From Bifidobacterium miconis (GTDB taxonomy: Bacteria > Actinomycetota > Actinomycetes > Actinomycetales > Bifidobacteriaceae), in the NCBI RefSeq assembly GCF_019331735.1, contig NZ_JAHBBH010000005.1, positions 80,655-144,654 on the forward strand: a stretch of DNA of 64,000 nucleotides. Reading direction: 5' to 3'. The position numbers and the translations under genes were made by a program. This document shows, piece after piece, positions 28,237 to 37,395 of this stretch. How positions within the stretch are numbered: position 1 is the first letter of the stretch; the number at the start of each line of letters is the position of its first letter. The notes beneath the pieces are model-generated. The model was not told the origin of the DNA and made no database searches. It was given only the letters and a program-made list of their open reading frames with translations.

Positions 28237-28318
28237 AACGGCCGCGACGGACCGTGACAGGTCGCCATAGACCGACAGACCGCATCCACATCAGACAGGC
28301 AGCAACCAGCACAAGCAT

Positions 28319-31300
28319 ATGTATCTCAAGGAACTGACCCTGCGCGGCTTCAAATCGTTCGCTTCGGCGACCACGCTGCGCTTCGAGCCGGGCATCACCG
28401 CCGTGGTGGGACCGAACGGCTCCGGAAAATCGAACATCGTCGACGCGCTCGCCTGGGTGATGGGCGAGCAGGGCGCGCGCAACCTGCGCGGCACCTCCAT
28501 GGAGGACGTGATCTTCGCCGGCACGTCGTCGCGCCCCGCGCTCGGCCGCGCGCAGGTCTCGCTCACCATCGACAACACCGACCACGCGCTCGACATCGAC
28601 TACACGGAAGTCACGATTTCGCGCACCATCTTCCGCAACGGCGGATCCGAATACGCGATCAACGGCAGCCCGTGCCGCCTGCTCGACATTCAGGAACTGC
28701 TCAGCGACACCGGTCTCGGCCAGCAGATGCACGTCATCGTCGGCCAGGGCCGGCTCGACCAGATTCTCAGGGCCGACCCGAGCGGCCACCGCGCGTTCAT
28801 CGAGGAGGCCGCCGGCATCCTCAAGCACCGCAAGCGCAAGGAGCGCGCGCTGCGCAAGCTCGCCAACACGGAAACCAACCTGAACCGGCTCGACGACCTG
28901 CTGGCGGAAATCCACCGCCAGCTCGGTCCGCTCGGCCGTCAGGCGCGCATCTCCCGCCGCGCCGACGCCATCCAGATCACCCTGCGCGACGCGCGCTCGC
29001 GACTGTACGCGGACGACGCGAAACGCGCGATGGAGCAGCGCGACGCCGCCCGGACGGAACTCACGGCCGTGCGCGGCGAACTCAACGGCCTGCGCCGCGA
29101 CCTCGCGCACGCCAAGGTGCGCATCGAACAGGTCGAAACGATGAGCGCCCAAGCCTCACCGGCCATCGCGCAGGCGAGCAGGCAGTGGCAGGAACTGTCC
29201 GAAGTGCGCGAACGGCTGCGTTCGCTCGCCTCGCTTGCCGCCGAACGCGAACGTTCGCTGCTGGCACAGGTCACCGACGATGCCGGCGACGATCCCGACT
29301 TGCTCGAACACCGCGCGCAGGAGATGGACGACCAGACCGCGCGGCAGCGCGAGCTTGAGCGCGACGCGCGCGCCGCGCTCGACCAGGCCACGGAACAGCG
29401 CGCCGGCGACGAGCGCCGACTCGCCTCGCTGAGGCAGACGATCGGCGAACTGCGCCGCACCGCGCAGCAACGCGACGCGAACATCGCCCGACTGCGCGAA
29501 ATGATCGCCCGCGAGGAATCCTCCGTGCAGCTCGCGGACACCCGCGCCCGCGACTTCGCCGAACAACGGGCCGCTACGGAACGCCAACTGGCCGAGGCGG
29601 CGGCGCAGCGCGACGCATTGGAGCGCGCCGCGGACGCCGACGCGGCCGACGACGGCACCGCCGCGCTCGACGAAGCCCGCCGGCGCCTCGCCGCCGCGCA
29701 GGACGCGCTCGACGCGGCGCAGGAACGCCAGCGCGACGTCAACGGTCGCATCATCTCGCTCAAGGCCAAGGCCGAAGCATTGAGCGACACGCTCGACAAC
29801 CGCAACGCGTCCGGCGCGCTCGAACGCGACGCCGACGTGGATGCCATGGGACGCCTCACCGACTTCATCCGCGTGGCCGACGGTTGGGAGGACGCCGTGG
29901 CCCGCGCGCTCGACGTGTTCGCCGGCGCGCTCGTCGTGCCGTCGCGCGGCAACCTCGCGCATGCGCTCGACCGGGCCCGCGAAGACCGGCTCGGCAAAGC
30001 CGTCGTACTCACGCCGCTCGCCGGCGCGCTGGCCGGGGGAGACGGGCACGGGGCCGGCGACGACGGGCCGTCCGGTGAGCATGACGAACGGGAGCGCATG
30101 TGCGCCTCCCACCTGATCGCCGCGAACACGGACGCGCAGGACGCCGCACAGGCCGCCGGCGTGGCCCGCGCCGTGCGCGTGCTGCTCGCCGACGTGGCCG
30201 CCGTCGACACGCTCGATGAAGCCATCGCCGCCGTCACGCTCGACCCCGACGCCGCCGACGATCCGAACAGCCTGAACGGCCGTGACACGCCCCGCTTCGC
30301 GCAGGCCGTCACCAAAGCCGGCGAAATCGTCAACGCGGTCGGCGCGGTCGGCGGCTCATCCCTGTCGCAAAGCGACCTGTCGCTGGCCGCCCGGCGCGAC
30401 AAGGCGCTCCAGCAGGTGCGCGAACTGACCGCCCAGGCCGAAACCCTCGGCGCCGATGTCGAACGCGCCCGCGCCGAACGGGACCGCATGAGAACCGCCG
30501 TCGACCAAACGTCGGCGGCATGCACCGAACGTCGCGTCAAAGCGCGCCAGACCGCCGAATCGTTGCAGGCCTCCGCGAACCGCGCCGCCGGACTCGAACG
30601 GCAGCTGCACGATCTGGACGGCCGTCTCGCCGCGGCCAACGACGACGGCGAAACGCACCGGCTCAAAGTCGACGATCTGAACCGTGCGCTCGCCGCAGCG
30701 CAGTCGTCCGCCGACGGCACCGCCGATGCGGACGAACTCGACGCGCGCGAGCACGAACTGGAAACCGCGCTCGGCATCACGCGAGATCACGAGGTCGCCG
30801 CCACCATCGCATGGACCGAAGCGCAGCGCAAGGCCGAATCATATGCGCGGCAGGCCGGACTACTGCACGATCAGGCCAAGCAGGCCGCCGAACGACGCGC
30901 CCGCATCGCGCAGGCCAACGAGCGCCGCCGCGGTCAGGCCGCGCACGCCGGCCGCGTGTCTTCCGACGCGATCGCCGTCGCCGTACTGGCCGGCAAGGCG
31001 ATCGACGACGCCGCCGCCCGACGCGACGCCCTGCAGGCGGCCGCATCCGGCCATGACGAGGAGCTCAGGACGCTGCGCGCGCAGCGGGATGAACTCGAAC
31101 CGCGGGTCACCGACCTGACCGCGCGCGAGCACGTGCTCGACGTGAATCGGGAACGGTACGCCGCCGAATGCGAGCAGATCGAACGGCGCGTGTCCGACGA
31201 GCTGGGCCTCGGCATCGACGAGCTGATCAGGGATTACGGGCCGGACGTGCCCGTGCCGGTGATCGATACCGGAGGCAACGTCGGCAAGAACGACGACGAA

Positions 31301-31999
31301 CGCGACGACGACAGCGATGCCGCGGTCAACACCGTCCCGTATGTGCGCGAGGAACAGGCCAGGCGGCTCGAACAGGCCAAGCGCGACCTCGCCGCCCTCG
31401 GCAAGGTCAACCCGCTGGCCACCGAGGAGTACGAGGCGCTGGAGACGCGCAACCGCTACCTCAAGGGGCAGCGCGACGACGTGGCCAAGTCGCGCGACGA
31501 CCTCATGCGGCTCATTACGGACATCGACGGCACGATGGTCGACGTGTTCCGCAGCGCGTTCGAGGACACCGCCGCCGCGTTCGAGCGGGTGTTCGCCACG
31601 CTGTTCCCGGGCGGCACCGGCCATCTGCGCCTCGACAATCCCGCCGACATGCTTTCCACGGGCGTGATCGTCGAGGCGAGCCCGGCCGGCAAGCGCGTCA
31701 AGCAGCTGAGCCTCCTGTCCGGCGGCGAACGCTCGCTCACCGCGCTCGCGCTGCTGTTCGCGATCTTCACCGCGCGCCCCAGCCCGTTCTACGTGATGGA
31801 CGAGGTCGAAGCCGCGCTCGACGACGTGAACCTGACGCGCCTGCTCAACGCGCTCGACCAGCTGCGCGAGCACGCGCAACTCATCGTCATCACGCATCAG
31901 CAGCGCACGATGAGCATCGCCGACGCACTGTACGGCGTGACCATGCGCGCGGACGGCGTCACGGCGGTCGTCAGCCAGAAGCTCGCCGACCGCGGCTGA
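28319..31999 (+). CDS. smc: Chromosome condensation ATPase SMC
   Basis: This 1226-residue SMC protein begins with YLKELTLRGFKSFA and Walker A GPNGSGKS, has two long Ala/Arg/Glu-rich coiled coils around a hinge (about residues 490-650), and ends with signature LSGGERS and Walker B FYVMDEVEAALDD. It forms the condensin ring with ScpA and ScpB, encoded at 53172-54847. There is no good Shine-Dalgarno, and the ATG follows an AT-poor leader. The linkers inside the coils are unusually Ala/Asp-rich. Confidence 0.97.
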   Translation: MYLKELTLRGFKSFASATTLRFEPGITAVVGPNGSGKSNIVDALAWVMGEQGARNLRGTSMEDVIFAGTSSRPALGRAQVSLTIDNTDHALDIDYTEVTISRTIFRNGGSEYAINGSPCRLLDIQELLSDTGLGQQMHVIVGQGRLDQILRADPSGHRAFIEEAAGILKHRKRKERALRKLANTETNLNRLDDLLAEIHRQLGPLGRQARISRRADAIQITLRDARSRLYADDAKRAMEQRDAARTELTAVRGELNGLRRDLAHAKVRIEQVETMSAQASPAIAQASRQWQELSEVRERLRSLASLAAERERSLLAQVTDDAGDDPDLLEHRAQEMDDQTARQRELERDARAALDQATEQRAGDERRLASLRQTIGELRRTAQQRDANIARLREMIAREESSVQLADTRARDFAEQRAATERQLAEAAAQRDALERAADADAADDGTAALDEARRRLAAAQDALDAAQERQRDVNGRIISLKAKAEALSDTLDNRNASGALERDADVDAMGRLTDFIRVADGWEDAVARALDVFAGALVVPSRGNLAHALDRAREDRLGKAVVLTPLAGALAGGDGHGAGDDGPSGEHDERERMCASHLIAANTDAQDAAQAAGVARAVRVLLADVAAVDTLDEAIAAVTLDPDAADDPNSLNGRDTPRFAQAVTKAGEIVNAVGAVGGSSLSQSDLSLAARRDKALQQVRELTAQAETLGADVERARAERDRMRTAVDQTSAACTERRVKARQTAESLQASANRAAGLERQLHDLDGRLAAANDDGETHRLKVDDLNRALAAAQSSADGTADADELDAREHELETALGITRDHEVAATIAWTEAQRKAESYARQAGLLHDQAKQAAERRARIAQANERRRGQAAHAGRVSSDAIAVAVLAGKAIDDAAARRDALQAAASGHDEELRTLRAQRDELEPRVTDLTAREHVLDVNRERYAAECEQIERRVSDELGLGIDELIRDYGPDVPVPVIDTGGNVGKNDDERDDDSDAAVNTVPYVREEQARRLEQAKRDLAALGKVNPLATEEYEALETRNRYLKGQRDDVAKSRDDLMRLITDIDGTMVDVFRSAFEDTAAAFERVFATLFPGGTGHLRLDNPADMLSTGVIVEASPAGKRVKQLSLLSGGERSLTALALLFAIFTARPSPFYVMDEVEAALDDVNLTRLLNALDQLREHAQLIVITHQQRTMSIADALYGVTMRADGVTAVVSQKLADRG

Positions 32000-32010
32000 T
32001 CGCCGCCGGT

Positions 32011-32061
32011 ATGACGAAGGGCGGACGGATCCGATACCGGGATCCGTCCGCCCTTCGTCAT
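32011..32061. terminator. 22-bp perfect two-way terminator
   Basis: Arms 32011-32032 and 32040-32061 are perfect complements (left arm starts ATGACGAAGGGCGGAC) with a 7-nt loop. It lies between convergent smc and the FemAB-like gene and is the longest perfect stem in the window. Confidence 0.85.
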
Positions 32062-32106
32062 ATGCGCGTACGTCACTCTGCGCACGCGCTGCGTCCGAGC
32101 GCAGCG

Positions 32107-33105
32107 CTACTTGCGCAGCGACTTGCGCACCTTCTGCACCGTGCTCAGCGTCGCGTAGAACGCCTTCTTGATCGGCACGTCACGGCCCGGCGCCACCGGG
32201 GTGACCTCCTCGGTGAACTTGGTCTTGAACTCGTTGAGGCCCATGAGCGACGGCGCGAAATCGGATCCGATGCCCATCAGATCGTACGCGGTGATGCCCT
32301 GCGAGCCGAGCAGGCAGCACTCCTGATACAGCAGCTTGTCGGTCACATGCAAACGCATCACCTCGCTGCGCATGCCGGCGTAATAACGCACGGCGCGCGT
32401 GCCGTTCACCGTCACGATCGACCACGCCACCACGCGGCCGTCGATGCGGGCGGCGAACACGCGGCAATGATCCGCGCCCAGCGCGCCGATCATATCCGAA
32501 TAGTCGCTCATCGGCGCGGGAATGAACCCGTCGCGCTTGCCGGTTTCGACCATCACGTCGTAGTATTCGCTGAAATCGGCCAGCGCCTGCGCCGTCTCGT
32601 CCGCGCACTCGGCCGGGCATTCGCGCAACGCCTTGCGCACGTCGCGGCGGCCGCGGCGCTTCATGCGCGCGAGCACCGCATCGTCGCCGCCGGTCACGTC
32701 GATCACGACGGTCTGATCGTACGGCACGGTCGACAGCACCGGCTTCGTGTCGCCTTCGTACCACAGGTCGATGCGCAGGAACGCGACCTTGCCGTCCTTC
32801 TCGTGCACGGCCTTGGCCAGCGCCTCGACGACTTCGCGCTCCTCGGCCTCGCTCGGCTTGGCGATCCACGTCGGGCCGTGCAGCGAGCGCAGGTAATGGT
32901 AGCCGTGCGTTTCGAAATCGATGAGCGACAGGAACGCGACCGTTGCGCCGTCCCGCTTGACCAGATACGCGCCCCACGGCGTGCGGCCCGGAATCTCCGA
33001 CTGGTACGACGCCCAGACGGCGGTCTGCTCGATCGGCAGTTCGACGCCGCATGCGGCGGCCTCCCGTTCCAGTTCATCGGGGGTGACGGATTCCAACGTG
33101 ATCAT
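32107..33105 (-). CDS. FemAB-like peptidoglycan bridge aminoacyltransferase
   Basis: This 332-residue protein has the paired GNAT fold of the FemABX family: an N-terminal QTAVWASYQ, central RRGRRDVRKAL, and C-terminal YYAGM, YDLMGIGSDF and LNEFKTKFTEEV. These enzymes add an amino acid from tRNA to the peptidoglycan stem peptide to build the interpeptide bridge. The adjacent murE-like gene, transcribed in the same direction 56 bp upstream, supports a cell-wall role. AAGGAAA lies before ATG 33105. Confidence 0.92.
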   Translation of the reverse strand: MITLESVTPDELEREAAACGVELPIEQTAVWASYQSEIPGRTPWGAYLVKRDGATVAFLSLIDFETHGYHYLRSLHGPTWIAKPSEAEEREVVEALAKAVHEKDGKVAFLRIDLWYEGDTKPVLSTVPYDQTVVIDVTGGDDAVLARMKRRGRRDVRKALRECPAECADETAQALADFSEYYDVMVETGKRDGFIPAPMSDYSDMIGALGADHCRVFAARIDGRVVAWSIVTVNGTRAVRYYAGMRSEVMRLHVTDKLLYQECCLLGSQGITAYDLMGIGSDFAPSLMGLNEFKTKFTEEVTPVAPGRDVPIKKAFYATLSTVQKVRKSLRK

Positions 33106-33161
33106 AAGCTGTGTGTTTCCTTCCTGCTAATTCCTGCGTAATGCACGCCTTGCTGTTGCGC

Positions 33162-34784
33162 TCAGTCCCCGTTCAGGCCGAACATGCGGGCCACCACGCG
33201 ATCGTCGCCCTCGTACGGCACGTGCTTGTTGAGCACCTTGATCCAACGTTCCTCGCCCTTGCCGATGACCAGGATCACGTCGAGCCGGCCGTCGTCGCAG
33301 CGGGCGTGCGCGCGGGCCTCCTCGACCGTGTCCTCGATGGCCTGCGTGCGGTCGAGGATGATCGCCGCGTCCAGATGCGGATCGGTCACATGCGAGCGCA
33401 TGTCGCGGCAGATCGCCTCGACGGATTCAGTGTCGGTGTCCTCGTGGGTGAGCACGAGACGGTCGATGCGGTGCTGTGCGGCCTCGACGATCTCCCGGCG
33501 CCGGTCGTACGCCTTGTTGCCGGCCGAACCGGTGACCAGCGTGATGCGCGGATTGCGGCTGCCGTACCGTTCGTTCACATAGTCGATCAGTGCGGTGACG
33601 GACGCGTAGTTGTGCGCGTAGTCGACGATCGCGACCGTGCCGGAATGCGGGTCGACGAAGCGTTCCATGCGTCCGGCGATGCGCACCGGTTCCATCGCGC
33701 GCAGCGCGGCCGCGGACGCGTCGTCGGCCGCATCGTGCAGCACGCCGGCGGCGCGCGCGATCGCCACGGCGGCGGCCGCGTTCAGATAGTTGAAGTCGCC
33801 GTCGAGCGCGAGCCGGACCTCGCCCAGATCGACGCCGTCGGACGCGATGCGGAACGCGTCGTGCGCGTCGTCGGCCGGCCAGACGACCGTATCCGCGCGA
33901 TCGGCGGACGGCATGCCGGCGGCCGACGCGTCGGGGGAGAGCGGCGCCTGATCGGACAGCGCGAACGACGACGCCGGCACGCCATGCCGCGCCGCGTCCT
34001 CGAGGATCAGGTCGGCGTGCGCCATGCCCTTGCCGTAGACGAGCGTCTTCGCGTTCGCGACGATCTGCCGCTTGCAGTACAGGTAGTCCTCGAACGTCGG
34101 GTGCTCGATCGGGCTGATGTGGTCGGGGGAGATGTTGAGGAACGCGGCCACATCGAACGTGAGCCCGTAGACGCGGTCGACCTTGTACGCCTGCGAGGAG
34201 ACCTCCATGACGAGGTACTGCATGCCGTTGCTCGCGGCCTCGCGCATCATGCGGAACGCGTCGAGGCTTTCCGGCGTGGTCAGGTCCGATTCGGCGTATG
34301 TGTGCCCGTCGAGGCAGTTGTCGACCGAGGAGAACAGCGCGCAGCGGCCGCCGGAGAGCGCGTTGAGGATGGCCTGCGTGAAGTACGCGGTGGTGGTCTT
34401 GCCCTTGGTGCCGGTGATGCCGATCACCGTCAGCTCGTCCTGCGGGCGGCCGAAGAATTCGGCGGCCAGCAGGCTCATCGCCTTGCGCGCGTCGGTCACG
34501 ATCAGGCCCGGGGCTTTGGTGACGGAGGAGAAATCGGCGTCAGCCACATACGCGGCCAGTCCGCGTCCGTCGATGCCGTCGAGATATTCGGCCTTGAAGC
34601 GGCCCTTGCAGCACAGCAGCGATCCCGCCGCCACGGTGCGCGTGTCGTACGTGATGCCGGCGAACGGTTCGTCGCACCCGTCGACCCGCGCCGCGTCGAG
34701 CGTCCACAGGTCGCCGGCGATGATTTCGCGCAGCAGATGATGTTCGTCGAGCAGCCGGGCGGCCGATCGCAGCGTCAAAGCCAT
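33162..34784 (-). CDS. murE: MurE-like UDP-MurNAc-tripeptide synthetase
   Basis: This 540-residue Mur ligase shows an N-terminal UDP-MurNAc domain (TYDTRTV), the P-loop GITGTKGKTTT, and the catalytic and C-terminal motifs IVDYAHNYAS and LVTGSAGNKAYDRR. It adds the third residue to UDP-MurNAc-dipeptide. The DNPR motif that selects diaminopimelate is absent; the matching place reads THEDTDTES. A non-DAP amino acid such as lysine or ornithine, as in bifidobacterial walls, is therefore likely. AAAGGGAG precedes the ATG. A second MurE elsewhere cannot be excluded. Confidence 0.88.
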   Translation of the reverse strand: MALTLRSAARLLDEHHLLREIIAGDLWTLDAARVDGCDEPFAGITYDTRTVAAGSLLCCKGRFKAEYLDGIDGRGLAAYVADADFSSVTKAPGLIVTDARKAMSLLAAEFFGRPQDELTVIGITGTKGKTTTAYFTQAILNALSGGRCALFSSVDNCLDGHTYAESDLTTPESLDAFRMMREAASNGMQYLVMEVSSQAYKVDRVYGLTFDVAAFLNISPDHISPIEHPTFEDYLYCKRQIVANAKTLVYGKGMAHADLILEDAARHGVPASSFALSDQAPLSPDASAAGMPSADRADTVVWPADDAHDAFRIASDGVDLGEVRLALDGDFNYLNAAAAVAIARAAGVLHDAADDASAAALRAMEPVRIAGRMERFVDPHSGTVAIVDYAHNYASVTALIDYVNERYGSRNPRITLVTGSAGNKAYDRRREIVEAAQHRIDRLVLTHEDTDTESVEAICRDMRSHVTDPHLDAAIILDRTQAIEDTVEEARAHARCDDGRLDVILVIGKGEERWIKVLNKHVPYEGDDRVVARMFGLNGD

Positions 34785-34944
34785 GTGATTCTCCCTTTGT
34801 CGTTACCGACTAGCCATTCTACCGTCGCACATGTGCATGTTCGGTGGCGGTCGGCGCGTGGCGGTTGCCGTGTTGCTGCCGGTGCGCGGCGACCGGTGAG
34901 CGACGGCCATCGCGTGGCATCGCCGCGGAACGCGGGGCCGCCGC

Positions 34945-34961
34945 TACAATGGGAAGGCGTG
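34945..34961 (+). promoter_or_regulatory. Leaderless promoter of the ECF sigma gene
   Basis: A -10 box TACAAT (34945-34950) ends 8 nt before GTG 34959, so transcription should start at or next to the start codon. GGAAGG touching the GTG is too close to serve as ribosome site. Confidence 0.6.
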
Positions 34962-35639
34962 ACAGACGAGCAACACGAGCAGCATGAGACGATGGCGGAA
35001 CGACGCGCACGATTCGAACGGCTCGCCATGCCCGCGGTCGACGCCCTCTACCGGCAGGCCATGAAGCTCACCAACAACACCGACGACGCGCAGGACCTCG
35101 TGCAGGACACGTTCGAACGCGGCTTCAAGGCATTCGACTCGTTCGATCCGAATTCGAATTTCGAAGCGTGGATGACCACCATCGAACGCAACGCCTACTT
35201 CAACCAGTACGCGAAGGCCAAGCGCCGTCCGCAGCGGGCCAACGACTCCACCGGCGAATACGACGACTGGGACATCTACTCCGCGTCCGAGCATTCGTCC
35301 GAAGGGCTCAAATCCGCCGAACAGGAGTACCTCGACACGTTCGCGCCCGAGGAGATCATGAAGGCGCTCTCGCACCTGTCTCCCGAACGCCGGCAGGTGT
35401 TCATCGACACGGCGATCGACGGCAAGACCTACCAGCAGGTCGCCGACGAGCAGGGCGTGAAGATCGGCACCGTGATGAGCCGACTCAACCGCGCGCGCAC
35501 GCAGCTCAAACGCGAACTGGCCGTATACGCGCGCGAACGCGGATACGGCGCGGCGGAGGGCGGTTCACTGTCCGCGAATCGCAATAGTGGCGGCGATAAT
35601 GGAACCGGGAAGAAGACGGAACGGAAGGAGCGGTCATGA
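34959..35639 (+). CDS. ECF sigma factor, SigR/SigH type
   Basis: This 226-residue group IV sigma factor has a region 2 with NNTDDAQDLVQDTFERGFKAF and NFEAWMTTIERNAYFNQ, and a region 4 with LSPERRQVFIDTAIDGKTYQQVADEQGVKIGTVMSRL. The pattern is that of SigR/SigH, which controls thiol-oxidative stress in actinobacteria. The start is either the leaderless GTG 34959 or ATG 34992, which has no clear ribosome site. Its stop overlaps the next gene by ATGA, typical of sigma/anti-sigma pairs. The tail after region 4 is about 40 residues and low in complexity. Confidence 0.92.
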   Translation: MTDEQHEQHETMAERRARFERLAMPAVDALYRQAMKLTNNTDDAQDLVQDTFERGFKAFDSFDPNSNFEAWMTTIERNAYFNQYAKAKRRPQRANDSTGEYDDWDIYSASEHSSEGLKSAEQEYLDTFAPEEIMKALSHLSPERRQVFIDTAIDGKTYQQVADEQGVKIGTVMSRLNRARTQLKRELAVYARERGYGAAEGGSLSANRNSGGDNGTGKKTERKERS

Positions 35640-35956
35640 GCGAGCGTATCGAGCGTCACAGCCACATTGCAGTGACCCGGCAAACCGTCGACGGTACGAT
35701 CGTGCGCACCGATGTGCACGTCGCCGAAACCGGCATCAGCCCGGACGCGCTTGCCGGCGCCGGCGATCCGGGAGAGCCGACCGCATCCCCGGCATCAGGC
35801 GACGCATGCTTCGACCCGAACACCTGCTGCGACGAGCGCGAGCGTGCGATCATCATGTCCCTGCGCGCCTATCTGCGCCCGGACGTCGCGCCCGAATGCC
35901 TGATGCGCCGTCTGCGCGAGACCTTGGACCACTGCTGCTGCGATCAGGACGAATGA
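35636..35956 (+). CDS. Putative anti-sigma factor, cysteine-rich and non-canonical
   Basis: This 106-residue protein is translationally coupled to the sigma factor. Its C-terminal half (RAIIMSLRAYLRPDVAPECLMRRL) resembles the RsrA/RshA zinc anti-sigma family. However, the canonical HxxxCxxC is not present. Instead there are seven cysteines: C58, C64, C65, C88, C100, C101 and C102. It may sense redox state or metals by a different set of thiols. The anti-sigma role comes mainly from position. Confidence 0.75.
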   Translation: MSERIERHSHIAVTRQTVDGTIVRTDVHVAETGISPDALAGAGDPGEPTASPASGDACFDPNTCCDERERAIIMSLRAYLRPDVAPECLMRRLRETLDHCCCDQDE

Positions 35957-35986
35957 GCGCCGAAGCCGAACGTGCCCGGACATGCG

Positions 35987-36023
35987 AAAAGCCCCCGCGG
36001 GGTTCATTCCCGCGGGGGCTTTT
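35987..36023. terminator. Two-way terminator between anti-sigma and bL37 genes
   Basis: A 15-bp perfect stem AAAAGCCCCCGCGGG / CCCGCGGGGGCTTTT with a 7-nt loop has A and T tracts on both sides. It serves the convergent genes. Confidence 0.92.
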
Positions 36024-36058
36024 CTGGCGTTATTCACGCAGCCTGAACCAGACTTGGA

Positions 36059-36133
36059 TCAGGCGTTCGGGCGCTTGCCGTGGTTGGCGGCCTTCTTGCG
36101 GCGATCCTTGCGCTTGCGTCCGCGCATACCCAT
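36059..36133 (-). CDS. 24-residue ribosomal protein, bL37-like
   Basis: The 24 residues begin MGMRGRKRKDRRKK and end AANHGKRPNA. They match the tiny, very basic actinobacterial large-subunit protein bL37 as I remember it from mycobacterial ribosomes, including the ANHGKRPN end. AAAGGAG lies 6 nt before ATG 36133, so translation is well supported despite the length. It lies convergent to the sigma/anti-sigma pair, a neighbourhood I recall for this gene in other actinobacteria. It is easily missed by gene callers. Confidence 0.85.
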   Translation of the reverse strand: MGMRGRKRKDRRKKAANHGKRPNA

Positions 36134-36242
36134 GATGGACTCCTTTGCTGACGATTGATTAAGCCTACGGGATTATCGCACACCCGCGCGACGTTCGCAA
36201 CCCGGACGTTGCCGTCCGGTCGCCTGCAGGCCACTTGGGAGA

Positions 36243-37193
36243 CTACTTGAGCGAGGCCTTGATGAACAGCTTGGTCGTGCTCGTCTCGCCCGGCTTGATC
36301 ACGATCAGCTCGTTGCCGGTGTTGAACGCGTTCGCGTACGCGGTCTGCGGTTCGACGGCGGTGCCGGCCGGGTGCATGTACGCCGGGAAGCCGGTGCCGG
36401 TGCACACCTGGAACGAGGTGATCGTCTCGTCGCCGCCGACCTTGATCTCCAGTCCGTCCGGACGGGTGAACGTGGCGGTCACGGTGCCGTCGGCGTCGTG
36501 GTGCACGTCGGTCCACGCGTCGTCGAACGGCTGGCCGGTCAGCAGCGGGTTGTCGCGCAGATCGTACTTGGTGCCGTCCACCGGCTCGGTGCCGGTCGGG
36601 ATGAGGTTCTCGTCCACGGTCACGTGCGTGTCGGCCGGAACGGTCAGATGGCACTGCGCGTTGTGGCCGTCGATCTCGTCGCCGTAGCCGTTGAAGCCGT
36701 TGTCGAGCCACGGGTGGATCGCGAGGGCCCACGGGGCGTTCGCGTCGCCGTTGTTGTAGGCGTTCACGGTGATGTGCAGGCCGTCGGCGTCCAGCTCGTG
36801 CTTGGCGGTGACGATCAGGTCGAACGGGTAGCCGAGCATGTTCGGCACGCGCCACGACTGGGTGACGGAGGATTCGGTGAGCTCCTCGAGCTTCCAGTAG
36901 GAGCGGTAGCCGTAGCCGTGGATGGCGGTGTTGCGGTCGTGCTCGTCGATCGGCAGCGTGTAGGTCTTGCCTTCGAACGTGTATTCGCCGCCCTTGATGC
37001 GGTTCGGGAACGGGATGAGCAGCTGGCCGTGGCAGCAGGTGACCGGATCGTCCGGGCCGAGCGGCACGATCACGTTCTTGCCTTGGTAGGTGACCTTGCG
37101 CATCGTCGCGCCGAGCTCGGTGATCACTGCATCCCAGTCGCCGTAATGGATCGAGTACTGCTGGCCGGTGCGCGGCGGGAAGTTCTTCGTCAT
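36243..37193 (-). CDS. Aldose 1-epimerase family protein
   Basis: This 316-residue mutarotase-fold protein has LIPFPNRIKGGEYTFEGK near residue 58, the His motif NTAIHGYGYRSYW, a second His in ALAIHPWLDNGF, and a late Glu region (AVEPQTAYANAFNTG). It interconverts alpha and beta anomers of a hexose such as galactose or glucose. It is single and not in a sugar operon. GGAGTG precedes ATG 37193. Confidence 0.92.
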   Translation of the reverse strand: MTKNFPPRTGQQYSIHYGDWDAVITELGATMRKVTYQGKNVIVPLGPDDPVTCCHGQLLIPFPNRIKGGEYTFEGKTYTLPIDEHDRNTAIHGYGYRSYWKLEELTESSVTQSWRVPNMLGYPFDLIVTAKHELDADGLHITVNAYNNGDANAPWALAIHPWLDNGFNGYGDEIDGHNAQCHLTVPADTHVTVDENLIPTGTEPVDGTKYDLRDNPLLTGQPFDDAWTDVHHDADGTVTATFTRPDGLEIKVGGDETITSFQVCTGTGFPAYMHPAGTAVEPQTAYANAFNTGNELIVIKPGETSTTKLFIKASLK

Positions 37194-37395
37194 ATTGCAT
37201 CACTCCATAGTGAGAATTGCGTGTTCGGCAACGGATGTTACCGCTAACAACACAGTGTACCGCGCCTGTGGCGGCAAGAATCCGTATGTCGTGCGGAATA
37301 TATGGAGAAAATTGCGGTTCGTCGCCCGGCCGCGAACGTTTTCGACGGGGAACGGGTAAGGTATGGACGGAACACGGCTAGGAAAGGCGGACGTG

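Noticed and set aside
34927..34950. SigR-type promoter (GGAAC at 34927) for autoregulation
   Set aside because: The matching GTT at the correct distance is missing; only the TACAAT box is convincing.
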